Shown here in pieces: positions 19,035-28,036 of a stretch of DNA of 57,351 nt; the first letter of the stretch is position 1; each line of letters opens with the position of its first letter. This DNA is from an uncultured Bacteroidales bacterium (GTDB lineage: Bacteria > Bacteroidota > Bacteroidia > Bacteroidales > FEN-979): the NCBI GenBank assembly GCA_903903985.1, contig CAIVAT010000153.1, positions 1 through 57,351 on the forward strand, written 5' to 3'. The notes beneath the pieces are model-generated. The model was not told the DNA's origin. It saw only the letters and a list, made by a program, of their open reading frames with translations, and did not search any database. Made by a program: the position numbers and the translations under genes.

Positions 19035-20246
19035 ATGCTGAAAGTCGCAAAAGATATCAAGGGTGACAAGGTGATCTGGATCGTGGTAGTGATCCTTTGC
19101 ATTTTTTCTTTGCTGGCCGTTTACAGCTCTACGGGTACACTCGCGTATAAAAAACAGCATGGAAACACCGAATATTACCTGTTCAAGCATTTCATGATCC
19201 TTGCTTTCGGCCTCGGGCTGATGTACATTACCCATATGGTAAAATACACCTACTTTTCACGCATATCCCAGATCGGCCTTTTCCTCACATTTCCTTTGCT
19301 GCTTGTCACACTTATTTCGGGAACAAACCTCAACGATGCAAACCGCTGGCTTACCGTTCCCATCGTGAACCTTACTTTCCAGAGTTCCGATGTTGCCAAA
19401 CTCTTTCTCATCATGTATCTTGCTCGTGTCCTCAGCAAGAAACAGGACCTGGTACAGGATTTCCGAAAAGGATTTTTACCGGTGATTATCCCGGTGATTG
19501 CGGTAACGGTCCTGATCCTCCCTGCAAACTTTTCGACCGCCGCTATTTTATTTGTGACATGCATCGTTTTAATGTTCATCGGCAGAATAAGCATGAAATA
19601 CATGATATCCCTCGCTGCACTTGGTGCCGTGGGTATTGTAATGATTTTCCTCTTATCCAAATCGTTTCCAACGCTGTTTCCCCGCGGAACCACCTGGGTT
19701 GGGCGGATCGACCATTTTATCAACAAACAGGAGGCCGATCCCGATGCCACCTACCAGGTTGACCAAGCCAAAATCGCCATCGTTCAGGGTGGAATACTGG
19801 GGAAGTCTCCAGGCAAAAGCACCCAGCGTAATTTCCTGCCTCATCCCTATTCCGATTTTATTTTTGCCATTATCATTGAAGAGTACGGACTGGTTGGCGG
19901 CACCTTTGTGTTGCTTTTATACTTGATCCTCTTCTTCCGGGTAATACGTATTGCCAGCCGATGTCCGGGAAATTTCGGGTCGCTGCTGAGTATTGGCATT
20001 GGATTCAGCCTGGTTTTCCAGGCACTCATCAACATGGCCGTCGCGGTCAACCTTTTCCCGGTTACCGGTCAAACACTCCCCCTTGTGAGCATGGGCGGTA
20101 CCTCTATCTGGTTCACCAGCATCTCCCTGGGAATCGTCCTGAGTGTAAGCCGAACCTCCGAAATCGAAACCAAAGACGGCACCGAGATTGAAATTCTGCA
20201 GGAGCCTGCACGAGGTATTAACAAATTAACGGTACCTGCAACATGA
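19035..20246 (+). CDS. ftsW: Septal lipid II glycosyltransferase FtsW
   Basis: 403 residues, SEDS family, about ten membrane helices. It polymerises lipid II at the septum with FtsI. Visible family features: LLAVYSSTGTLAY near the first helix, NDANRWLTVP, FQSSDVAKLFLIMYLAR, the pore loop HPYSDFIFAIIIEEYGLVGG and PLVSMGGTSIW. It lies in the dcw operon 12 bp after the MurD remnant and overlaps the murG-murC start (ATGA). Confidence 0.95.
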   Translation: MLKVAKDIKGDKVIWIVVVILCIFSLLAVYSSTGTLAYKKQHGNTEYYLFKHFMILAFGLGLMYITHMVKYTYFSRISQIGLFLTFPLLLVTLISGTNLNDANRWLTVPIVNLTFQSSDVAKLFLIMYLARVLSKKQDLVQDFRKGFLPVIIPVIAVTVLILPANFSTAAILFVTCIVLMFIGRISMKYMISLAALGAVGIVMIFLLSKSFPTLFPRGTTWVGRIDHFINKQEADPDATYQVDQAKIAIVQGGILGKSPGKSTQRNFLPHPYSDFIFAIIIEEYGLVGGTFVLLLYLILFFRVIRIASRCPGNFGSLLSIGIGFSLVFQALINMAVAVNLFPVTGQTLPLVSMGGTSIWFTSISLGIVLSVSRTSEIETKDGTEIEILQEPARGINKLTVPAT

Positions 20247-22810
20247 AAAGAATCATCATCAGCGGAGGAGGTACCGGCGGGCATATATTCCCGGCCATCG
20301 CCATCGCCAACGCCCTCAAGGCAAAGCTGAAGGATGTTGAAATCCTCTTCATTGGCGCCAAGGGGCGGATGGAGATGGAAAAAGTACCGGCTGCAGGATA
20401 CCCGATTGAAGGGCTTACCATCAGTGGCTTTCAACGAAGACTGACCTGGAAAAACCTCACATTCCCATTTAAACTCGGGGGCAGCCTGTTAAAAGCACGC
20501 TCAGTCATCGCGAAATTCAACCCTGATGTCGTGATCGGGGTAGGCGGATATGCCAGCGGGCCAACCCTGCGCATGGCGACTTTAAAAAAAATCCCGTCAC
20601 TCATTCAGGAGCAGAATTCATATCCGGGCGTTACAAACAGGCTCCTTGGAAACAGGGTTCAAAAAATATGCGTTGCCTATGACGGAATGGAAAAATATTT
20701 TCCCGAAAATAAAATTGTTTTTACAGGCAACCCTATCCGGGAAGAAGTAATCAATATTGCCGGAAAACGTGAAGAAGCAATTCAATACTTCGGACTGACC
20801 CAGGGAATAAAAACTTTGCTGATCATGGGTGGGAGCCTGGGTTCCGGAACCATCAACCAGGCCATGCTGAAATTCGTTAAAGAAACCGGCGATGACCTTG
20901 ATTTCCAAATCCTCTGGCAAACCGGGAAGTACTATTACGGGAACATCTCAGCCTGTTTCCCGGAATCCAAAATCCAACATATCGTTATCCTGCCTTTTAT
21001 CGACCGCATGGACCTGGCCTATGCTGCGGCCGACCTTATTATTTCGAGGGCGGGCGCCATTGCCATCTCCGAACTCTGTGTTGTTGGCAAACCGGTCATC
21101 CTGGTTCCATCACCCAATGTTTCAGAAGATCATCAAACCAAGAATGCTCATGCGCTTGAATCCCGGCAGGCAGCCATCGTTGTTCCCGATGTACAAGCCG
21201 TTGAAAGACTGGGAAAAACGATCATCGAAACGTTTAAAAATGATAAAATTCAGGCAGACCTGAAGAAGAATATTGCCCCATTGGGCATAACCGGGGCTGC
21301 AGAAAAAATCGCAGCAGTTGCACTTTCTTTGATATTAACGAAGGACGATTTTCAATTTTCCAATGATGAGCCCGCCATTGAAAAATCGAAAATTGAAAAT
21401 CCCAAATCCGTTTACCTTCTCGGCATCGGGGGCATTGGCATGAGCGCACTGGCGAGATATTATTCATCACTGGGAGTACCGGTTTCGGGTTATGATAAAA
21501 CACCCACCGCACTTACCGATCAACTGATCCGTGAAGGAATGCATATCCATTTTACCGAAGATGTCGGCCAGTTGCCTGTCAGTCCCGGCCTTGTAATTTA
21601 TACGCCGGCAGTTCCGGCAGATCACCTGGAGTATCAATATTTTAAGGAACATGCCATTCCGATGAAAAAGAGAGCCGAAGTGCTGGGCATGATCTCCGGA
21701 AATTATAAAACCATTGCAGTTGCGGGAACACATGGAAAAACCACCACGTCGACCATGATCGCACACATGCTTCGCACTGCAGGAGTGGAAAGCCTTGCGT
21801 TCCTGGGCGGGATATCGAAAAACTACGGGTCAAATTTTTTGATCAGTTCAGAAAGTACCAAGAACCCTGGTGGACGAATGGACCGGGAAACAGGGTCTCA
21901 GCATGCAACTAACCGTTCATTCTGTGTGGTTGAGGCAGATGAATATGACAAGTCTTTCCTGAAACTCACGCCCTATATCGCTGTAATAACCTCGGCAGAT
22001 GCCGATCACCTCGAGGTATACGGCAGCCATGATGATTTGAAAAAGACCTTCGCTGAGTTTACCTCCAAAATTTCACAAGGTGGTTCACTGGTCATGAAAG
22101 CCGGAACAATGGTCAACCCGGTAAAAACAAGCGATTATAAAGTTTATGATTACGCCCTTTCCGCGAAAGCTGCCTTCTACGCAACGAATGTCAGGATCGA
22201 AGAGGGATTGTTCCACTTTGATTTTGTAAACCCAACAGGTACGATTTCCGGTTTCATCCTGGGTGTTCCGGGTAAATTCAACCTTGAAAATGCAATCGCC
22301 ACACTTACCGTTGGATACCTGCTTGGCCTGGAGGAACAGCATCTCCGGACTGCGCTGCAAACCTACCAGGGTGTGCAGCGCCGGTTTGAATTCAGGATCC
22401 GCCGTCCGGGATTGGTATACATTGATGATTATGCACATCATCCTGAAGAGCTCCGTGCCTGCATCTGTGCGACCCGCGACCTCTTCCCGCAGAAAAAAAT
22501 CACAGGGGTGTTCCAGCCGCACCTCTTTTCACGTACCCGCGATCTGGCCGATGGTTTTGCCAGGAGCCTTGAACTGCTCGACGAATTGATTTTACTCGAA
22601 ATTTATCCCGCCCGTGAACAACCTCTTCCCGGGATAACCTCTCAAATGCTGCTCGACCGGGTGAATCTCAAAAAAAAGAAATTGGTTCAGGCAAGCAACC
22701 TTGTTCACGAGATACGGGATTGTAAACCCGAAGTTTTACTCACAATGGGTGCCGGGGATATCGACCGGTTTGTTGAACCGATCACCCAATTGTTGAAGGA
22801 ACCAAACTGA
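20243..22810 (+). CDS. murG-murC: MurG-MurC fusion: lipid II GlcNAc transferase plus UDP-MurNAc:L-alanine ligase
   Basis: 855 residues in one frame. Residues 1-365 are MurG (GGGTGGHIFPA at 8-18, VGVGGYAS-type loop, QEQNSYPGVTNRLL, MGGSLGS, ISRAGAIAISEL), which adds GlcNAc to lipid I at the inner face of the membrane. Residues ~388-855 are MurC (LLGIGGIGMSALA, AVAGTHGKTTTSTMIAHML around 491-509, VVEADEYDKSFLKL, DDYAHHPEELRA, FQPHLFSRTRDL), the soluble ligase that starts UDP-MurNAc-peptide synthesis. Normally these are neighbouring separate genes in this order. The joining stretch (about 368-388) is encoded by an A-rich inverted repeat of the kind dispersed in the window. Both halves keep their catalytic motifs, so a bifunctional enzyme is likely, unless a sequencing error hides a stop. 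Start overlaps the ftsW stop; ftsQ follows after 3 bp. Confidence 0.93.
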   Translation: MKRIIISGGGTGGHIFPAIAIANALKAKLKDVEILFIGAKGRMEMEKVPAAGYPIEGLTISGFQRRLTWKNLTFPFKLGGSLLKARSVIAKFNPDVVIGVGGYASGPTLRMATLKKIPSLIQEQNSYPGVTNRLLGNRVQKICVAYDGMEKYFPENKIVFTGNPIREEVINIAGKREEAIQYFGLTQGIKTLLIMGGSLGSGTINQAMLKFVKETGDDLDFQILWQTGKYYYGNISACFPESKIQHIVILPFIDRMDLAYAAADLIISRAGAIAISELCVVGKPVILVPSPNVSEDHQTKNAHALESRQAAIVVPDVQAVERLGKTIIETFKNDKIQADLKKNIAPLGITGAAEKIAAVALSLILTKDDFQFSNDEPAIEKSKIENPKSVYLLGIGGIGMSALARYYSSLGVPVSGYDKTPTALTDQLIREGMHIHFTEDVGQLPVSPGLVIYTPAVPADHLEYQYFKEHAIPMKKRAEVLGMISGNYKTIAVAGTHGKTTTSTMIAHMLRTAGVESLAFLGGISKNYGSNFLISSESTKNPGGRMDRETGSQHATNRSFCVVEADEYDKSFLKLTPYIAVITSADADHLEVYGSHDDLKKTFAEFTSKISQGGSLVMKAGTMVNPVKTSDYKVYDYALSAKAAFYATNVRIEEGLFHFDFVNPTGTISGFILGVPGKFNLENAIATLTVGYLLGLEEQHLRTALQTYQGVQRRFEFRIRRPGLVYIDDYAHHPEELRACICATRDLFPQKKITGVFQPHLFSRTRDLADGFARSLELLDELILLEIYPAREQPLPGITSQMLLDRVNLKKKKLVQASNLVHEIRDCKPEVLLTMGAGDIDRFVEPITQLLKEPN
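21347..21401 (+). repeat. A-rich inverted-repeat element at the MurG/MurC junction
   Basis: GATTTTCAATTTTC (21347-21360) is the exact reverse complement of GAAAATTGAAAATC (21388-21401), and CAATG (21361-21365) pairs with CATTG (21376-21380). The ~55-nt element is translated in frame as the linker between the enzyme domains (SNDEPAIEKSKIENPKS). Its A-rich arm resembles the repeats in nadE, mutS2 and upstream of mrp. Confidence 0.75.
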
Positions 22811-22813
22811 AAG

Positions 22814-23617
22814 ATGAAGAAATTCTTAAAAATACTACAGATTGTAATGTGGGTCCTTGCGGTCGCCGGTGCCGGTGTATTGGTCGGTTTTGTAGAGGTT
22901 CAGCAATACAGCAGGGCCTGCAAAAGTGTGGACATCCGGATCAGTTACGGCGCTGCGGATGTGTTGGTCACAAAAAAGGACATTGACTCAATCATACTAA
23001 AAACAGCAGGCATGCTGAAGGGCAAGCCGTTGGGATATATCAATGCCGGCTCCATTGAAAAGGCAATCCGTAACCAGCCCTACGTGGCAAAAGTATCTGT
23101 CTTTGAAAATAACGAAGGCAGGCTGTTCGTTAAAATACGCCAGCGTGAGCCATTGCTTCGTATCATCAACAGGAAATATGAAAGTTTTTATCTGGACGAA
23201 TCCGGCGCCCTGCTTCCGGTGAATCCGAATTTTTCGGCAAGGGTACTGGTAGCAAACGGAGCCATCAATGATTCGTATATAAAAAATCCGAACTACCGGG
23301 TCAACATCCTTGCACTATCCGACTCGGTTTTCTACGATTCGTTGCTGACCAACCTTTACAAATTGACCATGTATATTTCCCATGACAATTTTCTGAAGGC
23401 GCAGATCGCACAGATCTACGTGAACGAATCCAGTGAGTTTGAACTTATTCCACGCCTCGGGAACCATGTTATCCTGCTTGGTAAAGCGGAGGATCTCGAT
23501 GAAAAATTCAGAAGGCTATACGCCTTCTACAGGTTTGGACTCAATAAAATCGGATGGAATAAATACAACATCATCAATATAAAATACAAGAATCAAGTGA
23601 TTTGTTCTAAAATTTAA
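22814..23617 (+). CDS. ftsQ: Cell-division protein FtsQ/DivIB
   Basis: 267 residues: short basic cytoplasmic tail, one membrane helix (about 8-30, VMWVLAVAGAGVLVGFV), a POTRA domain (about 38-110, VTKKDIDSIILK and AIRNQPYVAKVSVFEN) and a beta domain (FYLDESGALLPV). It links FtsL to the rest of the divisome in the periplasm. Identification rests on topology, the POTRA motif and position between murC and ftsA. Confidence 0.9.
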   Translation: MKKFLKILQIVMWVLAVAGAGVLVGFVEVQQYSRACKSVDIRISYGAADVLVTKKDIDSIILKTAGMLKGKPLGYINAGSIEKAIRNQPYVAKVSVFENNEGRLFVKIRQREPLLRIINRKYESFYLDESGALLPVNPNFSARVLVANGAINDSYIKNPNYRVNILALSDSVFYDSLLTNLYKLTMYISHDNFLKAQIAQIYVNESSEFELIPRLGNHVILLGKAEDLDEKFRRLYAFYRFGLNKIGWNKYNIINIKYKNQVICSKI

Positions 23618-23623
23618 CGAAGC

Positions 23624-24958
23624 ATGGAAAAATCAGGCATCATTGTCGGACTCGACATCGGTACAACCAAAATTGCGGTGATTGTCGGCCGTAAAAACGA
23701 ATATGGGAAAATTGATATACTCGGATATGGCAAAGTACCGTCCATCGGGGTGAAACGAGGTGTTGTCGCCAACATTGACAATACGGTACAATCAATCAAA
23801 GACGCTGTAACTGAAGCCGCCACCAAATCGGGGGTCGACATCAAATATGTCAACGTCGGGATTGCCGGGCAGCATATAAAAAGCTTGCAGCACCGGGGCA
23901 GTATGATCCGTGAGGACAGTGAATTGGAGATCAGCCAGCAGGATATAGACAAGCTTTGCAACAGCATGTACAACCTGAACATGAACCCCGGGGAAGAAAT
24001 TCTGGATGTGATCCCGCAGGAATTCAGTATCGACGGGGAACATGGCATCATGACCCCCAAAGGCATGATCGGCAGTTCACTGGAAGCCAATTTCCACATC
24101 ATCATCGGGCAAACCGCCGCTGCCAAAAACATTTACAAATGTGTACGCAAAGCCGGGCTTGAAGTGGTGGAACTCATCATTGAGCCCATGGCCTCGGCGG
24201 AAGCCGTTCTCAGTGAAGAAGAAAAGGAGGCGGGTGTCGTGCTGGTCGATATCGGCGGAGGGACTTCCGACATCGCCATTTTTCATGCCGGCATCATCCG
24301 CCATACTGCCGTAATTCCCCTGGGCGGCGAAATTATCAGTGAAGATATCAAGGAAGGCTGTTCCATCATTAAAAAACACGCCGAAGAGCTTAAGGTGAAA
24401 TTCGGTTCGGCCCTCGCCCGGGAAAACCGTGAAGAAGAGATTGTCGCCATACCCGGATTACGTGGGAGAACACCCAAGGAAATCAGCCTTAAAAACCTCG
24501 CTTCAATCATCCAGGCACGCATGGAGGAGATCATTGAACATATCTATTATGAAATCAAAAACTCAGGATATGAGAAAAAACTGATCGGAGGAATTGTCCT
24601 TACCGGAGGAGGGGCCCAGTTAAAACATATTGCCCAGCTTACCGAATTTATGACCGGTCTCGATACCCGGATCGGTTACCCGAATGAACACCTTTCAACA
24701 GATGTGGTCCCGGAAATGGCAAGCCCCATGTTTGCCACGGGAGTAGGCCTGGTGATTGAAGGAATCGGCCGGTATCAGAAAGAGGTTGAAAAAATGAAAC
24801 CGGAGGGCCCAGTTATTCTAACGGAGATAGCAGAAATACCCGATAAGGGGAAAAAGAGCAAAGAGAAAAAGACCAAAGATTTGTCAAAATCAACCAAGCG
24901 CTTCCCCGAAATTTTCCTTGATAAAATCAGGAACATTTTCGAGGAAGATGTTGAATAA
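23624..24958 (+). CDS. ftsA: Cell-division protein FtsA
   Basis: 444 residues, actin/Hsp70 fold: phosphate-1 loop GLDIGTTKIAVIVG (residues 8-21), SHS2/1C domain (about 85-165), VDIGGGTSDIAIF (phosphate 2) and the adenosine loop GGIVLTGGGAQLKHI. A Lys/Glu-rich linker (about 405-430) precedes the C-terminal amphipathic membrane-targeting helix (FLDKIRNIFEEDVE). It tethers FtsZ filaments to the membrane. Six bp after ftsQ; 95 bp before ftsZ. Confidence 0.96.
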   Translation: MEKSGIIVGLDIGTTKIAVIVGRKNEYGKIDILGYGKVPSIGVKRGVVANIDNTVQSIKDAVTEAATKSGVDIKYVNVGIAGQHIKSLQHRGSMIREDSELEISQQDIDKLCNSMYNLNMNPGEEILDVIPQEFSIDGEHGIMTPKGMIGSSLEANFHIIIGQTAAAKNIYKCVRKAGLEVVELIIEPMASAEAVLSEEEKEAGVVLVDIGGGTSDIAIFHAGIIRHTAVIPLGGEIISEDIKEGCSIIKKHAEELKVKFGSALARENREEEIVAIPGLRGRTPKEISLKNLASIIQARMEEIIEHIYYEIKNSGYEKKLIGGIVLTGGGAQLKHIAQLTEFMTGLDTRIGYPNEHLSTDVVPEMASPMFATGVGLVIEGIGRYQKEVEKMKPEGPVILTEIAEIPDKGKKSKEKKTKDLSKSTKRFPEIFLDKIRNIFEEDVE

Positions 24959-24961
24959 TTC

Positions 24962-24987
24962 TTTATTAACAATCATTCGTTAATAAA
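24962..24987 (+). promoter_or_regulatory. AT-rich perfect inverted repeat in the ftsA-ftsZ gap
   Basis: TTTATTAAC (24962-24970) and GTTAATAAA (24979-24987) are perfectly complementary around an 8-nt loop. The 95-bp gap is the longest inside the dcw operon. TACTTTTA at 25025-25032 is a 7-of-8 match to a -7 box, so ftsZ may have its own promoter and this palindrome may be an operator. Confidence 0.45.
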
Positions 24988-25053
24988 TAAACATGGAACC
25001 CCGTTTTTCAATTTTCTTTCTTAATACTTTTAAACCAAATAAAATCCAAGACC

Positions 25054-26664
25054 ATGGCCGGAATGTTAAAATTCGAATCACCTAAAAATCAGTCCTCTAT
25101 CATAAAAGTTATCGGTGTTGGCGGTGGTGGCAGCAATGCTGTAAACCACATGTTCCTGCAAGGAATCAAGGGTGTGGATTTTATCATATGCAATACTGAT
25201 GCCCAGGCCATGGAATCGAGCCCGGTTCCTGTCAGGATCCAGCTGGGTGCCAACCTTACCGGAGGACTGGGTGCCGGGGCCGCTCCTTCCGTGGGCCGTA
25301 ATGCCGCCCTCGAAAATTCAGACGACATCAGGGCAGTCCTCGATAAGGGAACAAAAATGCTCTTCATCACCGCCGGCCTTGGTGGTGGGACCGGCACAGG
25401 CGCCGCACCGGTGATTGCCCAGATTTCCAGGGAACTGGACATTCTTACCGTGGGTATTGTAACCATCCCTTTTTCCTTTGAAGGCAGGAAACGCCGTCAA
25501 TCAGCGGAAGATGGCATCCGCCAGCTCAAACAGCATGTGGATGCCCTGCTCATCATCAGCAATGATAAACTGAGACTCCTGTGCGGCGACCTTCCATTGT
25601 CGGAAGCTTTTACCCGCGCCGACAATGTGCTGACAACAGCGGCAAAAGGAATTGCCGAAATTATCACCGTGGCAGGCTATATCAATGTTGACTTTGAAGA
25701 TGTTAAAACCGTGATGAAAAACAGCGGTGTTGCCATCATGGGAACAGGCATCGCAAACGGCCCTAACCGTGCACAACTGGCCGTGGAAGAAGCGCTTAAT
25801 TCACCCCTTCTTGATAACAACGACATCAACGGCGCCGGCAATCTCCTGCTCTATATCTCTTCCGGGAAAAATGAGATCACCATGGATGAGGTCACTGAAA
25901 TTACCGATTATATCCAGCAAAAAACCAAAGCAACCGGCGATATCATATGGGGAAATGGTTTTGATGAAAACCTTGATGACAAGATCAGTGTGACCATTGT
26001 CGTGACAGGATTCGATGAAGACCATCAGGTAAAAGGCCCAAGTGAACCCGAAACTGTTAAAGTCTTCGGACTTTATGATAACACTGCGCCAAAAATCGAA
26101 AAACGCATCTACGCCCCGGAACAGGAAATTTCCGAATTGGTTGATTCCAGGGTACTCCCAGTGATAACTCCTGTTATTCCCGCTCCGGTGCTGTATTCAC
26201 CGGAAGTGAATGCTGACCCTGTTGATCCGTTGAGAAACATCGAGTTCAATTTCAACAATTCCGAAGCTGATTTCCAGCCTGAACCATCCGCTGAACTCGT
26301 GGATGAATTTCAACCCACCATCAATGCTAGCCTGAATGAACCGCAGATCATATACCGTTCCCAGACAGCCCCCCCTCCTATTCAACCTTCCGAACCTGAC
26401 CTCAGCGATTTCCAGACAAAAAAATCGATCGAACGGGTTTCAAAACTGCGTCAGCTCAGTGAAAAATTAAAAACACACCTGCCCATTGAACAGAACCTCT
26501 ATGAAATAGAAAATATCCCGGCATATAAAAGACGCAATGTCGAATTGAGCGATGTAACCCCATCGTCCGAGTCCCAGATTTCGAACTATATGGTATCCGA
26601 AAATTCTGACAAGACGATTGAACTCAGAAGCGAGAATAAATTTTTAAATAAATCCGTCGATTAA
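25054..26664 (+). CDS. ftsZ: Cell-division GTPase FtsZ
   Basis: 536 residues. The tubulin-like GTPase domain (about 10-325) has GVGGGGSNAVNHM, the tubulin signature GGGTGTGAAP and a T7-loop region (ADNVLTTAAKGIAEIITVAGYINVDFEDV). A long, Pro/Glu-rich, probably disordered linker (about 335-525) follows, as usual in Bacteroidota FtsZ, and the last residues (NKFLNKSVD) resemble the C-terminal peptide that binds FtsA. It forms the Z ring. The stop codon directly abuts the ATG of the next gene. Confidence 0.97.
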   Translation: MAGMLKFESPKNQSSIIKVIGVGGGGSNAVNHMFLQGIKGVDFIICNTDAQAMESSPVPVRIQLGANLTGGLGAGAAPSVGRNAALENSDDIRAVLDKGTKMLFITAGLGGGTGTGAAPVIAQISRELDILTVGIVTIPFSFEGRKRRQSAEDGIRQLKQHVDALLIISNDKLRLLCGDLPLSEAFTRADNVLTTAAKGIAEIITVAGYINVDFEDVKTVMKNSGVAIMGTGIANGPNRAQLAVEEALNSPLLDNNDINGAGNLLLYISSGKNEITMDEVTEITDYIQQKTKATGDIIWGNGFDENLDDKISVTIVVTGFDEDHQVKGPSEPETVKVFGLYDNTAPKIEKRIYAPEQEISELVDSRVLPVITPVIPAPVLYSPEVNADPVDPLRNIEFNFNNSEADFQPEPSAELVDEFQPTINASLNEPQIIYRSQTAPPPIQPSEPDLSDFQTKKSIERVSKLRQLSEKLKTHLPIEQNLYEIENIPAYKRRNVELSDVTPSSESQISNYMVSENSDKTIELRSENKFLNKSVD

Positions 26665-27117
26665 ATGAGCCTTGAACTAAAAATCAACGATGACATCAAG
26701 GCCACCATGCTGGCCCGGAATGCTGAAAAACTGGAAGCCTTACGAGCCGTCAAGGCAGCCCTGCTGCTCGAAAAAGCCAAAGAAGGTGCTACCGGGAACG
26801 TTGATGAAGAAGCTGAACTGAAAATCCTTCAGAAACTGGTCAAACAACGCCGTGAATCAGCCGACATATACCAGCAGGCCAATCGTCCTGACCTTGCCCG
26901 GAAAGAGTTATTCGATGCTGCGATCATTGAAACCTACCTTCCCCGGCAAATGTCAGAAGATGAAGTGACAGCCGTCATCAAAAATATTGTTTCCCAAACC
27001 GGTGCCACATCCATTAAAGACATGGGGAAAGTAATGGGCGCCGCATCGAAGGAACTCGCCGGCAAAGCCGACAATAAGATGATCTCGGTAATCGTCAAGC
27101 GTTTGTTGATGGGTTGA
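26665..27117 (+). CDS. yqeY: GatB/YqeY-domain protein
   Basis: 150 residues, the usual length of free-standing YqeY proteins. The N-terminal helical part (LKINDDIKATMLARNAEKLEALRAVKAALLLEKA) and the C-terminal tRNA-binding-like tail domain (ETYLPRQMSEDEVTAVI, then DMGKVMGAASKELAGKAD) are complete. The fold is shared with the tail of amidotransferase GatB, but the function of free YqeY is not established. Its ATG follows the ftsZ stop without a gap, so translational coupling is likely; this gene order is typical of Bacteroidota. Last gene of the dcw operon. Confidence 0.9.
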   Translation: MSLELKINDDIKATMLARNAEKLEALRAVKAALLLEKAKEGATGNVDEEAELKILQKLVKQRRESADIYQQANRPDLARKELFDAAIIETYLPRQMSEDEVTAVIKNIVSQTGATSIKDMGKVMGAASKELAGKADNKMISVIVKRLLMG

Positions 27118-27134
27118 TTTGCAGAGTTATAAAG

Positions 27135-27198
27135 TAACAAGGTAACAGGGTAACAGGGTAACAGGGTAACAGGGTAACAGGGTAACAAAGTGACAGGG
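27135..27198 (+). repeat. Tandem array of the 8-mer TAACAGGG (8 units)
   Basis: Five perfect TAACAGGG units (27143-27182) are flanked by variants TAACAAGG, TAACAAAG and TGACAGGG. The array starts 17 bp after the yqeY stop, between convergent genes. The same units, variants and orientation recur at 40085-40172. Confidence 0.95.
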
Positions 27199-27229
27199 AA
27201 AAAGGGTTACAGAAAAGCATTTCTATTTG

Positions 27230-28036
27230 TCATTCCTTTTCCAGTTTCCTGTAAATAATCCCTTCCATCCAGCGAAACGGCAACCACGCCATCATGCGAA
27301 GTTTCAGCATGTTGTTGATCCTGTATACCGGTGCAGGGTTCGGAACGCAAGATATGGTATGGATATAAGCCGCAGCCAGTTCAGGTGTGATAGTTTTTCC
27401 AATTTGTTTGGAAGCAGTTGCGGCAAACCGTTTAAACTGTTTCTCCAGGTTCCATTTACCTTCTGCCGGATGTAGCGTTGAAACTGTCTCAAGCAACCTG
27501 GTTTTGATGGCCCCCGGACGGACTACAACCACATCTATCCCCGAAAACCGGAGCTCAATCCGGAGGATTTGGGCATACGACTCCACGAGTTTCTTCGATA
27601 AGGGATAAGGCATAAAGGGAACCGTCAGGTTCAAACTTTCACTGCTGATATGAAGTATCCTGCCACCCGGCTTTCGCACCATCGGTAAAAAAGTCTGATT
27701 AACCCTGTATCCGCCAAAGACATTAATTTCAAAAAGATGCCTGAACTGGTCAACAGGAGCTTCTGACAATGGGAAATACCGGTCAATCCCGGCATTGTTG
27801 ACAATCAGGTCAAGCACGATTCCCTCATGCCTGAGTATCGTAAAAGCTTGTTTCACTGAGTCATCAGAAGTGATATCCATGTTGATGACCATGGCAGCCA
27901 TTTGCCCTAGCATCCAGGCCATCGACAGGTCATCGATGTCGGTTGCAATCACATGCCATCCGTTTGAAAGAAATTCTTGTGCCAACGCTCGGCCCAATCC
28001 ATGGGCCGCTCCTGTAATCAGAACAACTTTCTCCAT
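27230..28036 (-). CDS. Short-chain dehydrogenase/reductase
   Basis: 268 residues, classical SDR: cofactor loop TGAAHGLG (8-15), NNAGID, catalytic Ser in ISSES and the YxxxK pair in YPLSKKLVESYAQ, then VRPGAIKT. The Asp at the end of the second strand (ATDIDDL) favours NAD(H) over NADP(H), an inference. Substrate unknown; its place after a geranylgeranyl-reductase-like gene suggests lipid or isoprenoid metabolism. The start overlaps the stop of that gene by one base (TGATG). Last gene of a five-gene minus-strand run. Confidence 0.88.
   Translation of the reverse strand: MEKVVLITGAAHGLGRALAQEFLSNGWHVIATDIDDLSMAWMLGQMAAMVINMDITSDDSVKQAFTILRHEGIVLDLIVNNAGIDRYFPLSEAPVDQFRHLFEINVFGGYRVNQTFLPMVRKPGGRILHISSESLNLTVPFMPYPLSKKLVESYAQILRIELRFSGIDVVVVRPGAIKTRLLETVSTLHPAEGKWNLEKQFKRFAATASKQIGKTITPELAAAYIHTISCVPNPAPVYRINNMLKLRMMAWLPFRWMEGIIYRKLEKE

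Noticed and set aside
26934..27188. Minus-strand open frame reading PCYPVTLLPCYPVTLL over the 8-mer array
   Set aside because: It is the antisense of yqeY plus the repeat; no promoter, start context or homology supports it.
27135..27198. Possible CRISPR-like array
   Set aside because: Units are 8 bp and directly adjacent with no spacers; no cas gene nearby.
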